A DNA stretch of 64,000 nt from Peptoniphilus asaccharolyticus DSM 20463 (GTDB lineage Bacteria > Bacillota > Clostridia > Tissierellales > Peptoniphilaceae). How positions within the stretch are numbered: the first letter of the stretch is position 1; every line of letters starts with the position of its first letter. Location of the stretch: the NCBI RefSeq assembly GCF_900176115.1, contig NZ_FWWR01000017.1, positions 1 to 64,000 on the forward strand. Direction: 5' to 3'. Below, one piece after another: positions 44,519 to 54,913 of the stretch. The position numbers and the translations under genes are program-made. A model generated the notes under the pieces. The model was not told the DNA's origin and did not search any database. It saw only the letters and a program-made list of their open reading frames with translations.

Positions 44519-44547
44519 TTGAAAAACAAAATTCATTGTATTATTAT
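44519..44547 (+). promoter_or_regulatory. Promoter of groS-groL
   Basis: The -35 TTGAAA (44519-44524) and -10 TATTAT (44542-44547) have 17 bases between them. The CIRCE operator begins eight bases downstream, which is the usual arrangement. Confidence 0.75.
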
Positions 44548-44554
44548 AAGAATA

Positions 44555-44581
44555 TAAGCACTCGACCTGTAAGAGTGCTAA
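44555..44581 (+). promoter_or_regulatory. CIRCE operator (HrcA site)
   Basis: TAAGCACTC, nine bases, GAGTGCTAA matches the CIRCE consensus TTAGCACTC-N9-GAGTGCTAA except for one base. HrcA would repress groESL here until heat or misfolded protein relieves it. The hrcA gene itself is not in this window. Confidence 0.95.
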
Positions 44582-44597
44582 TCTCGAGGAGGGAATT

Positions 44598-44879
44598 ATG
44601 ATTTTAAAACCATTAGATGACAAAATAGTAATAAAAAAAGTAGAGAAAGAAGAAACAACAGCATCAGGAATTGTGCTACCAAACTCAGCAAAAGAAGAAT
44701 CAAATTTAGCTGAAGTAGTGGCTATCGGAAAGAAAATAACAACTGATGAAGAAACAAAAGACGAATTAAAAGTTGGAGACCAAGTTATCTTCTCTAAGTA
44801 CGCAGGTACAGAAGTTGAACTTGAAAAAGTAAAATACACAATTCTAAAATATACAGATATTTTAGCTGTAATTGAATAA
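44598..44879 (+). CDS. groS: Co-chaperonin GroES
   Basis: The 93-residue protein forms the heptameric lid of the GroEL cage. It has the N-terminal LKPLDDKIVIKK, the mobile loop around EETTASGIVLPNSAKE and the C-terminal YTILKYTDILAVIE. GAGGAGGG precedes the ATG, and a CIRCE site lies in the leader. groL follows after 19 bases. Confidence 0.97.
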   Translation: MILKPLDDKIVIKKVEKEETTASGIVLPNSAKEESNLAEVVAIGKKITTDEETKDELKVGDQVIFSKYAGTEVELEKVKYTILKYTDILAVIE

Positions 44880-44886
44880 GAGTTAA

Positions 44887-46518
<1,632 letters not shown>

Positions 46519-46527
46519 CAATATATG

Positions 46528-46783
46528 AAGAATCCGATTCGAAAGAGTCGGATTTTTTGTTGTGAGAAATTTGTTTGGGGATTATTGTAGGGGACGCAAG
46601 AGCGAAGCGAAGCCGTCCCGTGCATCCCAAACCGAACGACAGCCAAAGGCGTTGGAATATTGGTGTTGGAATTAATAACCAAAAAATCATTTGTGAATTG
46701 TGAACTGCATTATCCTCAAACTGTAACGGGCGGGCTTCGCTACGCTCATGCCGCCCCTACGTCTGTGTGCATCCTAACGTAAT
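46528..46783. repeat. Intergenic repeat with built-in terminator, copy 1
   Basis: This block of about 256 bp matches the block at 52290-52558. Shared parts are the terminator hairpin, GTTGTGAGAAATTTG, GGGGATTATTGTAGGGGACGCA, GTAACGGGCGGGCTTCGC and CGCCCCTACG. It is more GC-rich than its surroundings and has internal inverted repeats. The two copies follow unrelated genes (groL and the sortase gene). The rest of the 46784-47056 interval is AT-rich and holds nothing that I recognise. Confidence 0.8.
46531..46558 (+). terminator. Terminator of groS-groL (inside the repeat)
   Basis: The 10-bp stem AATCCGATTC/GAGTCGGATT with a GAAA tetraloop and one wobble pair is followed by TTTTTT. Confidence 0.9.
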
Positions 46784-47056
46784 TAAAGCGCACAAACTAT
46801 TTGAAAATGATACTTCATGATTATTTAAAATATCCACAAAAATCATTACTTAACCATTAAAAACATGACCCCAATCCCACCACAAACAAAATCGTTGCCT
46901 AAATATTTATAAAAAATTCCGCCACACACGACAACACGGACAAATGCTCCAACAAAATACCAAAAAATATTTAAATAAAAAATTAAATTATAAAAATATA
47001 TGAAAAATAAACTTAAATTTAGTACAAAAACAATCATCAAAGTGATAGAATAACTA

Positions 47057-47101
<45 letters not shown>

Positions 47102-47143
47102 TTTATTTTACAAAATTACAAAAGACAAAAGGAGGAAAACATA

Positions 47144-50100
47144 ATGGAAAAAGGTAAAAGATTATTATCTTTTATGCTGGCAATTATCATGATGCTGGGC
47201 ATATTGCCAAGTAATTTGATAAAGGTAAACGCGACAGGGGAAAATGATTATGGTGTTGTAGGTGCCTATAAAGCATATTCCTATAATGAGAAGCTTTATG
47301 AAAATCCTGGAGATACAGACGGGGCAGCTAATGAAGTAATCTATATCAAGAAAAATAATGATAATGATCGTTCGACTAAAGGTATGCCAGCCTATTGTTT
47401 CAACGCATCTTTGTCAATGGTTGATGTATATGGAAAACTGGATGATGTACCAGATTTTTCTAATCTTACTGATCCAATGCCAACTTATACTAAGATAAAC
47501 GGTAGTGTTGGTACTACATTCGTTGATTTAGCTGCTGCCGAAAGAATACAAGATAATAATGAATTGACTAAAGCGGTGTTAAAGGTTATCTATAATGGTT
47601 ATAGAGAAAATGATGGCAATAGAGTTGAGGAAATAAAAAATGCATATAAGAAAAAATATAATGAAGACATTTCAGATGCAGAAGTATATGCTGCGACTCA
47701 AAAAGCCATTTGGTATTATACTGACAGCGTAAAGGAATTTGAATTAGGTGATAAGCGTATAGGAAAGCAAATTACAACAAAAGTTTTAAGAGTGTATAGG
47801 TTTTTAATTGGAAAAGACGATCATGGATTGGGTTTAGATTTAAAAGATTATACAGGTGGTAAAACTTTAGATTTATACATGCCAGATAGAGGACCAAAGG
47901 ATACCGGATTGGCATATCAAAATCTGCTAGGAACAGAAATTGTAGATAAAAATGAGACTACTGTAAAAAAACATGATATTACTGTGAAAAAAGTTGATGA
48001 AGACGGAAAAAGTAAACTTGCAGGTGCAACTTTACAATTAAAATCAGAGGATAATATAATTTATAAATGGAAGACTGATACAGAGGATAATAATCAATTC
48101 AGTAATCCAAGAAAATTCCACCTTCAAGCAGGTAAGTATGAATTATCTGAAATAGCTGCTCCAGAAGGATACAAAAAGGCAGATCCGATTACATTTACTG
48201 TTGATGGCCAAGGTAAAGTAAATGGTAAAACAGAAATTGTGATGACAAATACAAAAATTCCTGTAATGTCTGTAGACGTATCAAAAACATGGAATGATGA
48301 GAACGACGGTCCGATAAGCGAAAATGATAAGGAATTTTTAACAGTAAAAGTTAAATTAAAAGCTGATGGGCAAGATGCTAAGGATGCATCTGGCAATGAA
48401 GTTACTCCAATACTTTTGAAAAAAGGTGCTTGGAATGGTGAATTTAAAAACCTTCCAATATACCATCCTGGAAAAGAAAATCAACCTAACGAAAAGATAA
48501 ACTATACAGTTGAAGAGTTAGACATTCCAGCTGAATTTAAGAGAGTAGCTGGACAGAATGATACGGTTACTGGTGATAATAATGGTGATACAAAGTCAAT
48601 TGCTTTGGTAAATAAGAAAACAAAGACACCAGACAAACCGGAAGTTAAAAGTGAAGCTAGAGTTAACAGAATACAAGTTAATAAAAAATGGTCATCACAA
48701 GATAAAAAATCAAATAAAGAGGTATACTTTGAACTTTGGAAAGAAGTAGAAGGTAAGCAATCAAAAGTTACAAAAGATGACTTCCCTGAAGGCATGGGTA
48801 ATATAGACAATCCACAAAAATTAGGAAATGGTCAAAGTGTTACTTGGCGAAATTTATTTGTTAAAGAAGAATTCCAAAACAAGAATTTTAAATTCTTAGT
48901 TAAAGAAGTTGATTCAAAAGGTAACGCATGGGAAGATGAAGAAAATGGCTATCCAGCTAATGACACTGTCTATGATGGAGCAGTACAACCTAATGGTATG
49001 GCAAAGCTATTTGAAGTTACTAATACCTATAAAGAACCAACACCTAAACCAGAAGCAAAAGAAATAATCATATCAAAGACAAAATTAGGTGGAGTAGAAG
49101 TAGAAGGAGCAGAAATCGAAATCTACAAGGCAGATGGACAAACAATAGCAACAGATAAAATAACAGGACAAGCTGCTAAGTGGACATCAGAAAAAGCAGA
49201 AAAACACCTAAAACTAGAAGTAGGAGAATATATCTTCAAAGAAGTAGCAGCACCAGAAGGACTACAAAAAATAACAGAACTAAAATTCAAAGTAAAAGCA
49301 GATGGAAAAGTTGAAGTTCTATCAAAAGGAACGAACGAAGACAAAACAGAAGCGACAGTACAAGTCAATGGAAACAAGCTAACTGTAGAAGATAAGGCAA
49401 AAGAAGTTAAGCCAGAAGTAAAAGAAATAATCATATCAAAGACAAAATTAGGTGGAGAAGAAGTAGAAGGAGCAGAAATCGAAATCTACAAGGCAGATGG
49501 ACAAACAATAGCAACAGATAAAATAACAGGAAAAGATGCTAAGTGGACATCAGAAAAAGCAGAAAAACACCTAAAACTAGAAGTAGGAGAATATATCTTC
49601 AAAGAAGTAGCAGCACCAGAAGGACTACAAAAAATAACAGAACTAAAATTCAAAGTAAAAGCAGATGGAAAAGTTGAAGTTCTATCAAAAGGAACGAACG
49701 AAGACAAAACAGAAGCGACAGTACAAGTCAATGGAAACAAGCTAACTGTAGAAGATAAGGCAAAAGAAGTTAAGCCAGAAGTAAAAGAAATAATCATATC
49801 AAAGACAAAATTAGGTGGAGAAGAAGTAGAAGGAGCAGAAATCGAAATCTACAAGGCAGATGGACAAACAATAGCAACAGATAAAATAACAGGACAAGCT
49901 GCTAAGTGGAAATCAGAAAAAGCAGAAAAACACCTAAAACTAGAAGTAGGAGAATATATCTTCAAAGAAGTAGCAGCACCAGAAGGACTACAAAAAATAA
50001 CAGAACTAAAATTCAAAGTAAAAGCAGATGGAAAAGTTGAAGTTCTATCAAAAGGAACGAACGAAGACAAAACAGAAGCGACAGTACAAGTCAATGGAAA

Positions 50101-51535
50101 CAAGCTAACTGTAGAAGATAAGGCAAAAGAAGTTAAGCCAGAAGTAAAAGAAATAATCATATCAAAGACAAAATTAGGTGGAGAAGAAGTAGAAGGAGCA
50201 GAAATCGAAATCTACAAGGCAGATGGACAAACAATAGCAACAGATAAAATAACAGGACAAGCTGCTAAGTGGAAATCAGAAAAAGCAGAAAAACACCTAA
50301 AACTAGAAGTAGGAGAATATATCTTCAAAGAAGTAGCAGCACCAGAAGGACTACAAAAAATAACAGAACTAAAATTTGAAGTAAAAGCAGATGGAAAAGT
50401 TGAAGTTCTATCAAAAGGAACGAACGAAGACAAAACAGAAGCGACAGTACAAGTCAATGGAAACAAGCTAACTGTAGAAGATAAGGCAAAAGAAGAGGAT
50501 AATCCAGTAGTACCAGGACCGGGTCCAAAAGAAGAAACAGCAACAGTAAAATTCTCAAAACAAGATATAGAAGGCAGAGAACTTGCTGGAGCAAGGATTG
50601 TTTTAGCTGGAGATAATGGTTATAGAAATGAATGGACTTCTAATGGAAGCACAGAAGAATTCACACTAAAAGAAGGAAGATATACTTTTAGAGAAATTTC
50701 AACACCTGATAACAGTAAATATGAGTTTGCTACAGAAATTACGTTTGAAGTAGTTAAAGATAACGGAAAATTAAAGATTCAAAACGTAATAGTTGGTACT
50801 GGAAATAGAGAATTAGCAGATGGAACCTTAGTAATGGTTGATGATTATAAGAGAAATGATAATCCATATGTACCTGTTTATCCAAGACCATCTGAACCGA
50901 ACAGAGATGCAGAAGTAAGATTCTCAAAACAAAATCTTGCTGGAAAAGAACTTGCTGGAGCACAAATAGAGCTTATAAGAGACGGTAGAGTTATAGATTC
51001 TTGGAAGACTACAGGTGTGGATAGAACATTTAACCTTAGTGAAGGAACTTATGTCTTTAGAGAGACTATTGCACCGGAAGGATACAAGATATCTACTGAT
51101 ATAACTTTCACAGTTACAAGAAATGGTGAAATTATAAATGTTGGGGCAACAGGTAAAAATTATGTTGCTGGAAGTCTTGTGGTGATGGTTGATGATTATA
51201 AGGATTCAGAAATACCAACTGAACCAACTAAGCCAAACACAGAGGATCCTACAAAACCAACTGAACCAACTAAGCCAAATACAGAAGATCCTAAAAAAGA
51301 AGATAAGCCAATTATAGAAGATGCTAAACAGGAAAAAGATGGCGACAACTCAGATGACAATGGAGTTGTAGCAGACAACAATGACAATGGTTTTGATGAC
51401 AACTATAATAATGCTAAACATCTTCCAAAGACAGGGGATGGAGTAAATCCTATAGTTTATGCTGGAGCTATGGTATTAGCGGGGGCAGCTTTAGGAATTT
51501 TAGGTTTTAGAAAATTGAGAATTTCAAGAAAGTAA
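47144..51535 (+). CDS. LPXTG adhesin with thioester domain and Cna-B repeats
   Basis: This is a 1463-residue cell-wall protein. A signal peptide (about 1-31) is followed by a thioester domain: Cys85 in AYCFNA and Gln186 in ATQKAIWYY are the pair that forms the internal thioester in known adhesins. Cna-B-type domains follow (about 275-380, 380-490 and 505-625). Then come four near-identical 121-residue Cna-B repeats (640-1118) and two more diverged copies (about 1130-1345). A Pro/Thr linker leads to LPKTG (1427-1431), a membrane helix and a basic tail for sortase anchoring. Covalent host binding is inferred from the thioester pair. AAGGAGG precedes the ATG, and a sortase gene follows. Confidence 0.93.
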   Translation: MEKGKRLLSFMLAIIMMLGILPSNLIKVNATGENDYGVVGAYKAYSYNEKLYENPGDTDGAANEVIYIKKNNDNDRSTKGMPAYCFNASLSMVDVYGKLDDVPDFSNLTDPMPTYTKINGSVGTTFVDLAAAERIQDNNELTKAVLKVIYNGYRENDGNRVEEIKNAYKKKYNEDISDAEVYAATQKAIWYYTDSVKEFELGDKRIGKQITTKVLRVYRFLIGKDDHGLGLDLKDYTGGKTLDLYMPDRGPKDTGLAYQNLLGTEIVDKNETTVKKHDITVKKVDEDGKSKLAGATLQLKSEDNIIYKWKTDTEDNNQFSNPRKFHLQAGKYELSEIAAPEGYKKADPITFTVDGQGKVNGKTEIVMTNTKIPVMSVDVSKTWNDENDGPISENDKEFLTVKVKLKADGQDAKDASGNEVTPILLKKGAWNGEFKNLPIYHPGKENQPNEKINYTVEELDIPAEFKRVAGQNDTVTGDNNGDTKSIALVNKKTKTPDKPEVKSEARVNRIQVNKKWSSQDKKSNKEVYFELWKEVEGKQSKVTKDDFPEGMGNIDNPQKLGNGQSVTWRNLFVKEEFQNKNFKFLVKEVDSKGNAWEDEENGYPANDTVYDGAVQPNGMAKLFEVTNTYKEPTPKPEAKEIIISKTKLGGVEVEGAEIEIYKADGQTIATDKITGQAAKWTSEKAEKHLKLEVGEYIFKEVAAPEGLQKITELKFKVKADGKVEVLSKGTNEDKTEATVQVNGNKLTVEDKAKEVKPEVKEIIISKTKLGGEEVEGAEIEIYKADGQTIATDKITGKDAKWTSEKAEKHLKLEVGEYIFKEVAAPEGLQKITELKFKVKADGKVEVLSKGTNEDKTEATVQVNGNKLTVEDKAKEVKPEVKEIIISKTKLGGEEVEGAEIEIYKADGQTIATDKITGQAAKWKSEKAEKHLKLEVGEYIFKEVAAPEGLQKITELKFKVKADGKVEVLSKGTNEDKTEATVQVNGNKLTVEDKAKEVKPEVKEIIISKTKLGGEEVEGAEIEIYKADGQTIATDKITGQAAKWKSEKAEKHLKLEVGEYIFKEVAAPEGLQKITELKFEVKADGKVEVLSKGTNEDKTEATVQVNGNKLTVEDKAKEEDNPVVPGPGPKEETATVKFSKQDIEGRELAGARIVLAGDNGYRNEWTSNGSTEEFTLKEGRYTFREISTPDNSKYEFATEITFEVVKDNGKLKIQNVIVGTGNRELADGTLVMVDDYKRNDNPYVPVYPRPSEPNRDAEVRFSKQNLAGKELAGAQIELIRDGRVIDSWKTTGVDRTFNLSEGTYVFRETIAPEGYKISTDITFTVTRNGEIINVGATGKNYVAGSLVVMVDDYKDSEIPTEPTKPNTEDPTKPTEPTKPNTEDPKKEDKPIIEDAKQEKDGDNSDDNGVVADNNDNGFDDNYNNAKHLPKTGDGVNPIVYAGAMVLAGAALGILGFRKLRISRK
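49061..50496 (+). repeat. Four 363-bp direct repeats in the adhesin gene
   Basis: Units begin at 49061, 49424, 49787 and 50150, and each encodes 121 residues of a Cna-B domain. They are nearly identical at the DNA level. The few changes include Val/Glu after LGG in unit 1, Lys-Asp in place of Gln-Ala in unit 2, Thr/Lys at AKW in units 3 and 4, and Lys/Glu in unit 4. Copy number is likely to vary. Confidence 0.95.
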
Positions 51536-51560
51536 TATCTCTAAATTAAAACTTATAAAA

Positions 51561-51597
51561 AACAGGCAGAAACTTTTTATTCTGTCTGTTTTGTTTT
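51561..51597 (+). terminator. Terminator between the adhesin and sortase genes
   Basis: The stem AACAGGCAGAA/TTCTGTCTGTT with one G-T pair is followed by T-rich sequence. It ends about 30 bases before the sortase start, so the sortase may need its own promoter or read-through. Confidence 0.75.
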
Positions 51598-51625
51598 ATA
51601 ATGTTTTAAAACACAGGAGACTAAA

Positions 51626-52264
51626 ATGAAAAGAGAAAAAATAAATAATGGTAGATTGAGTGCCTATTTAATGATAATTACTGGAGTAGTGTTGGTGATG
51701 GTAGCAGTTTATTATTACACTGGCACTATGGCAAGGATTGAGGAGAGAAGGCTTCAGATAGAGAGAGAAAAGGAAATATTAGTTCAGGAGTTGGAAACTC
51801 ACAGTGAAGATGTTGTGGAGCAACCTGAACCTAAAGAGGAAAGGTCATTTTTACCAAACACTTTAGGTTTTTTAGAAATTGAAAAATTGGAAGTTACTCT
51901 TCCTATATTTCCGGATGCAACTCGAAAGTCCTTGAGGGATGGTGTTGGTGTTATAGAAACCACAGATGCACCATCTAGCGAGATGAATACTACGTCGGCC
52001 ATTGCTGGACACAGGGGCGGATATAATGCCAAGCAAACTTTTTTTAAGATTGATACTTTGAAGAGTGGTGATTTGATTAAGGTAATCACCGCTGATGGAG
52101 AGTTGGTATATGCTGTGACTGGGTCTGAAGTGATTGAGCCGACTGATTGGAGTAAGTTTGGTAGAGAGGAAGACAAGTCAAAGCTTATTTTGATGACATG
52201 TCATCCTTATCCGGTGAACAACAAGAGATTGTTGGTGTATTCTGAATTGGTTGAGGTAAATTAA
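51626..52264 (+). CDS. Sortase (class C/D-like)
   Basis: This 212-residue transpeptidase would attach LPXTG proteins to the wall, most likely the adhesin just upstream. It has one N-terminal membrane anchor (about 13-31), a short coiled region, then the sortase barrel. The catalytic residues are His in IAGHRGGYN, Cys in LMTCHPYPVNNKRLLVY and Arg in the same motif. No lid motif is obvious. The class cannot be fixed from motifs alone. Its gene is followed by the second copy of the terminator-bearing repeat. Confidence 0.92.
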   Translation: MKREKINNGRLSAYLMIITGVVLVMVAVYYYTGTMARIEERRLQIEREKEILVQELETHSEDVVEQPEPKEERSFLPNTLGFLEIEKLEVTLPIFPDATRKSLRDGVGVIETTDAPSSEMNTTSAIAGHRGGYNAKQTFFKIDTLKSGDLIKVITADGELVYAVTGSEVIEPTDWSKFGREEDKSKLILMTCHPYPVNNKRLLVYSELVEVN

Positions 52265-52289
52265 TTTAGAGGTTAGATTTTGAATATGT

Positions 52290-52558
52290 AAGAATCCGAT
52301 TCGAAAGAGTCGGATTTTTTGTTGTGAGAAATTTGTTTGGGGATTATTGTAGGGGACGCACGAATGATAATGAGGTCGTCCCGTTGTATCCATAGCCGAA
52401 CGATAGCCAAAGATGTTGTTGTAATATTGATGTTGGAATTAATACCAAAAAAATCATTTGTAAATCGTGAATTTCATCATACACAAACTGTAACGGGCGG
52501 GCTTCGCCGCCCCTACGACGGTACGGCCTCACGCTGTTCGTGCGTACCCTACGAATTA
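52290..52558. repeat. Intergenic repeat with built-in terminator, copy 2
   Basis: This is the second copy of the block at 46528-46783, about 269 bp long. The first 70 bases, including the hairpin AATCCGATTC/GAGTCGGATT and its T run (52293-52320), are almost identical. The middle is more diverged and the GC-rich hairpin GGGCGGGCTTCGCCGCCC is conserved. It serves as the sortase terminator. Confidence 0.8.
52293..52320 (+). terminator. Terminator of the sortase gene (inside the repeat)
   Basis: The same GAAA-loop hairpin as after groL is followed by six T. Confidence 0.9.
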
Positions 52559-52597
52559 TTGACCCAAGAATAAATGTTTTATAAATATAACCTTGGG

Positions 52598-52622
52598 TAT
52601 AATTATCTCTAAGTAGAGACAA
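52598..52622 (+). promoter_or_regulatory. -10 box and inverted repeat before the MarR gene
   Basis: TATAAT lies at 52598-52603. It overlaps the start of an inverted repeat TTATCTCT-AAGT-AGAGACAA (52603-52622). A palindrome placed at the -10 of a MarR gene is a likely self-operator. No strong -35 is visible. Confidence 0.5.
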
Positions 52623-52636
52623 TTTGGGTGATACAG

Positions 52637-53056
52637 ATGAGTAATTTAGAATTAAAAAATTTTATTGCATTGCATAGAACTGTTATAAAAATGGATAGGA
52701 TTCTTTCTAGGATTTTTGATTCTTATGGTTTGACTACAGGGCAGTTTGCAGTATTAGAAGCTCTTTATCACAAGGGAGATTTGACAATAGGGCAGGTGCA
52801 AGAAAAGATCCTTTCGACAAGTGGGACAATGCCTCTGATAGTTAAAAATTTAGAGGGGAGAAAGTTATTAGAAAAGTTTTCAGACCCTAACGATGGGAGA
52901 AGATGTATCTTGCACATAACCGAAGATGGTATGTGTCTTATGCAGAAAGTTTTTCCTGTGGTGGAAGATAAGATTGTAGAGATGTTTGGTCATTTATCAA
53001 CTGAAAAGAAAGATGAATTGCTGGGGATTTTGAAGTTATTCAGGGAGGAATTATGA
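52637..53056 (+). CDS. MarR family transcriptional regulator
   Basis: The 139-residue protein has the MarR winged helix: YGLTTGQFAVLEALYHKGDLT, GQVQEKILSTSGTMPLIVKNLE for recognition (given here in parts) and the DPNDGRRCILHIT wing. Such dimers usually repress neighbouring genes and respond to phenols or oxidants. I chose ATG 52637, which follows GGGTGAT at four bases, over GTG 52628. Its stop overlaps the start of the pirin remnant (ATGA), with a nitroreductase next. An oxidant- or quinone-responsive unit is inferred. Confidence 0.88.
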   Translation: MSNLELKNFIALHRTVIKMDRILSRIFDSYGLTTGQFAVLEALYHKGDLTIGQVQEKILSTSGTMPLIVKNLEGRKLLEKFSDPNDGRRCILHITEDGMCLMQKVFPVVEDKIVEMFGHLSTEKKDELLGILKLFREEL

Positions 53057-53293
53057 ATAGAAAAGTAGCAAAAAAGGTGACTGGATTTAGAACGCAAGAT
53101 GGTGCATAAAGACTCTCTTGGAAATGAAGATGAAATTTTGGGATTGTTCATATCGTCTGAAAAGCTGGACGAGCCAATAGCTTGGGGTGGGCCAATAGTT
53201 ATGAACACGAGGAGTGAATTGGAACAGGCTTTTGCAGATTTACAAACAGGAAGATTTATAAGAGATAATTTAGTTTTTGATAAAGGAGAATGA
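53053..53293 (+). pseudogene. Pirin family protein with large internal deletion
   Basis: The first 18 codons (NRKVAKKVTGFRTQDGA) match the pirin N-terminus and then stop at 53107. From about 53099 another frame encodes the pirin C-terminus: LGLFISSEKLDEPIAWGGP, then VMNTRSELEQAFADLQTGR, ending at 53293. The middle of about 200 residues, including the metal-binding histidines, is missing. The deletion joins the two ends out of frame. The gene lies between the MarR regulator and the nitroreductase with overlaps intact. Confidence 0.8.
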
Positions 53294-53295
53294 AG

Positions 53296-53862
53296 ATGTT
53301 TAAAGGTTTAGAAAAGAGAAGATCATATTACAACATAGGAAAGAATATACCAATTAGTGATGAAGAACTTATCAAGTTGGTGCAAGATGTGACATTGGTG
53401 GTGCCGGATGCTTTTAATATGCAAAGTCAGAGAGTTGTGGTTGCGCTTGGAGCAAAACAGGAGCAATTGTGGGACAAGATTTATGATGTATTTGAAGGAA
53501 AGGTTCCAAGAGAGAAGATAGATTCTTTTAAAGCAGGTCACGGAACAATTTTATATTTCACTGATAGAAAAACTGTTAGCGACGTGCAAGCTCAAATCCC
53601 AGATTATGCAGAGGGTTTTGAAATTTGGAGTAAACATTCTATGGGAATGCTTCAACTTGCAATTTGGACAGAGCTTAGGGACAAAGAAATAGGTGCTTCT
53701 CTACAACATTACAATCCGGTTATAGACGAGGCTGTGAGAGAGCTTTTTGATATTCCTGAGAAGTGGGAGTTGATTGCTCAAATGCCTTTTGGTGAAATTT
53801 TGGAAGAGCCGGAAGCAAAAGAAAAGTTGGTAATTGACGAGAGAGTTAGAGTATTTAAATAA
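53296..53862 (+). CDS. Nitroreductase family protein
   Basis: The 188-residue flavoprotein has the family N-terminus KRRSYYNIGKNIPISDEE and the VPDAFNMQSQRVVVALG segment for FMN. The C-terminal half contains MGMLQLAIWTELRDKEIGASLQHYN. It matches the small nitroreductases annotated as oxidoreductases in lactobacilli and clostridia. I chose ATG 53296, seven bases after GGAG, over ATG 53290, which is too close. It is probably under the MarR regulator upstream. Confidence 0.88.
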   Translation: MFKGLEKRRSYYNIGKNIPISDEELIKLVQDVTLVVPDAFNMQSQRVVVALGAKQEQLWDKIYDVFEGKVPREKIDSFKAGHGTILYFTDRKTVSDVQAQIPDYAEGFEIWSKHSMGMLQLAIWTELRDKEIGASLQHYNPVIDEAVRELFDIPEKWELIAQMPFGEILEEPEAKEKLVIDERVRVFK

Positions 53863-53867
53863 ATTTT

Positions 53868-53895
53868 AGGCAGTGTTATTTGTAGCACTGCTTTA
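53868..53895 (+). terminator. Terminator of the MarR-nitroreductase unit
   Basis: The stem GGCAGTG/CACTGCT with a loop of about ten bases is followed by TTTATTT. Confidence 0.7.
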
Positions 53896-53974
53896 TTTAT
53901 GTTTTAATGTTTAGAAATACTTTATGTTGAAATTTAAAGAAACAATAAGGGTAAAATAAAAAACGAGGTGAGTT

Positions 53975-54670
53975 ATGAAGATAGTACCAATTAGAGCATT
54001 TAAAGATAATTATATATGGGCGATAGTGGACGAACGGGATTTGGTGGTGGTAGATCCTGGTGAGTCAAAGCCGGTTATAGATTTTATTGAAGAACAAATT
54101 TTAAGTTTAAAAGCAATTCTACTTACTCATAAACATTCTGATCACACAGGTGGAGTGGAAGAGCTTGTGGAGAGATATAAACCTACTGTATACGGGCCGA
54201 GTGAAACGAAAAACTTAAATAGCAATAGTTTGTCTGATGGAGATGAGATAGAGGTATTAAATAGAGGGTTTAGAGTTATAAAGACTGCGGGACATACTGA
54301 AGAGCACATTTCATACTTGGTTGAAGACAATTTATTTTGTGGAGATTCACTTTTCTTGGCTGGGTGCGGTAGAGTGTTTACAGGAGATTATGAAGAGCAG
54401 TACAGGACTATTCAAAAATTTAAGTCTTTGGATGATGGGGTTAAAGTCTATGCAGCGCATGAGTATTCAGTTACCAATTTGAATTTTGCAAGAGAGGTTA
54501 AGCCTTGTGAAGATGTGGAGTTGGTTATGAATAAGGTTAGTAAATTAATTTCTAAAGATTTACCTTCGTTGCCATCTAATATAGGATGTGAGAGAAAAAT
54601 AAATCCATTTTTTAAGGCTAAGGATATTGTAGAGTTTAAAGGGTTTAGAGATATACGAGATAATTTTTGA
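53975..54670 (+). CDS. Glyoxalase II-like metallo-beta-lactamase-fold hydrolase
   Basis: The 231-residue protein resembles hydroxyacylglutathione hydrolases. It begins with PIRAFKDNYIWAIVDE as GloB does. The zinc motif is THKHSDHTGG, and later ligands lie in TAGHTEEHISY, FCGDSLFLAGCGRVFTG and AAHEYSVTN. Glutathione is often absent from such anaerobes, so a different thioester may be the real substrate. It is transcribed alone behind GAGGTGAG. Confidence 0.88.
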   Translation: MKIVPIRAFKDNYIWAIVDERDLVVVDPGESKPVIDFIEEQILSLKAILLTHKHSDHTGGVEELVERYKPTVYGPSETKNLNSNSLSDGDEIEVLNRGFRVIKTAGHTEEHISYLVEDNLFCGDSLFLAGCGRVFTGDYEEQYRTIQKFKSLDDGVKVYAAHEYSVTNLNFAREVKPCEDVELVMNKVSKLISKDLPSLPSNIGCERKINPFFKAKDIVEFKGFRDIRDNF

Positions 54671-54779
54671 TTTATACAATAATTAACAATAAATTAAGGT
54701 TAGATTCTTATAATATAAGTTAAATTATATCAAATTCATATTTTTTGTTTTAGAAATGGAATATTTGTTTGAATTGCAT

Positions 54780-54785
54780 TATAAT
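54780..54785 (+). promoter_or_regulatory. Candidate -10 of the aro operon promoter
   Basis: TATAAT lies 128 bases before aroF, with only a weak -35 at 17 bases. The leader of 54790-54913 has no riboswitch or T-box that I recognise. Confidence 0.4.
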
Positions 54786-54913
54786 AGCTATGCAAAATAA
54801 TTTGAAATTTAGACTATTTAAAGTCGACGATGGTTAAAATTAAAAGAGTAATAATTTTTAATGTAAGAAGTGCAACCAAGATTGAGTTTTCAGTTTTGGT
54901 TTGGGGGAAATAT

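Noticed and set aside
49123-50466. Four repeated minus-strand frames of about 100 codons in the adhesin gene
   Set aside because: They recur only because the coding repeat recurs every 363 bases.
53053-53109. Leader peptide of 18 codons after the MarR gene
   Set aside because: Its residues match the pirin N-terminus, and the pirin C-terminus follows in another frame, so it is a remnant.
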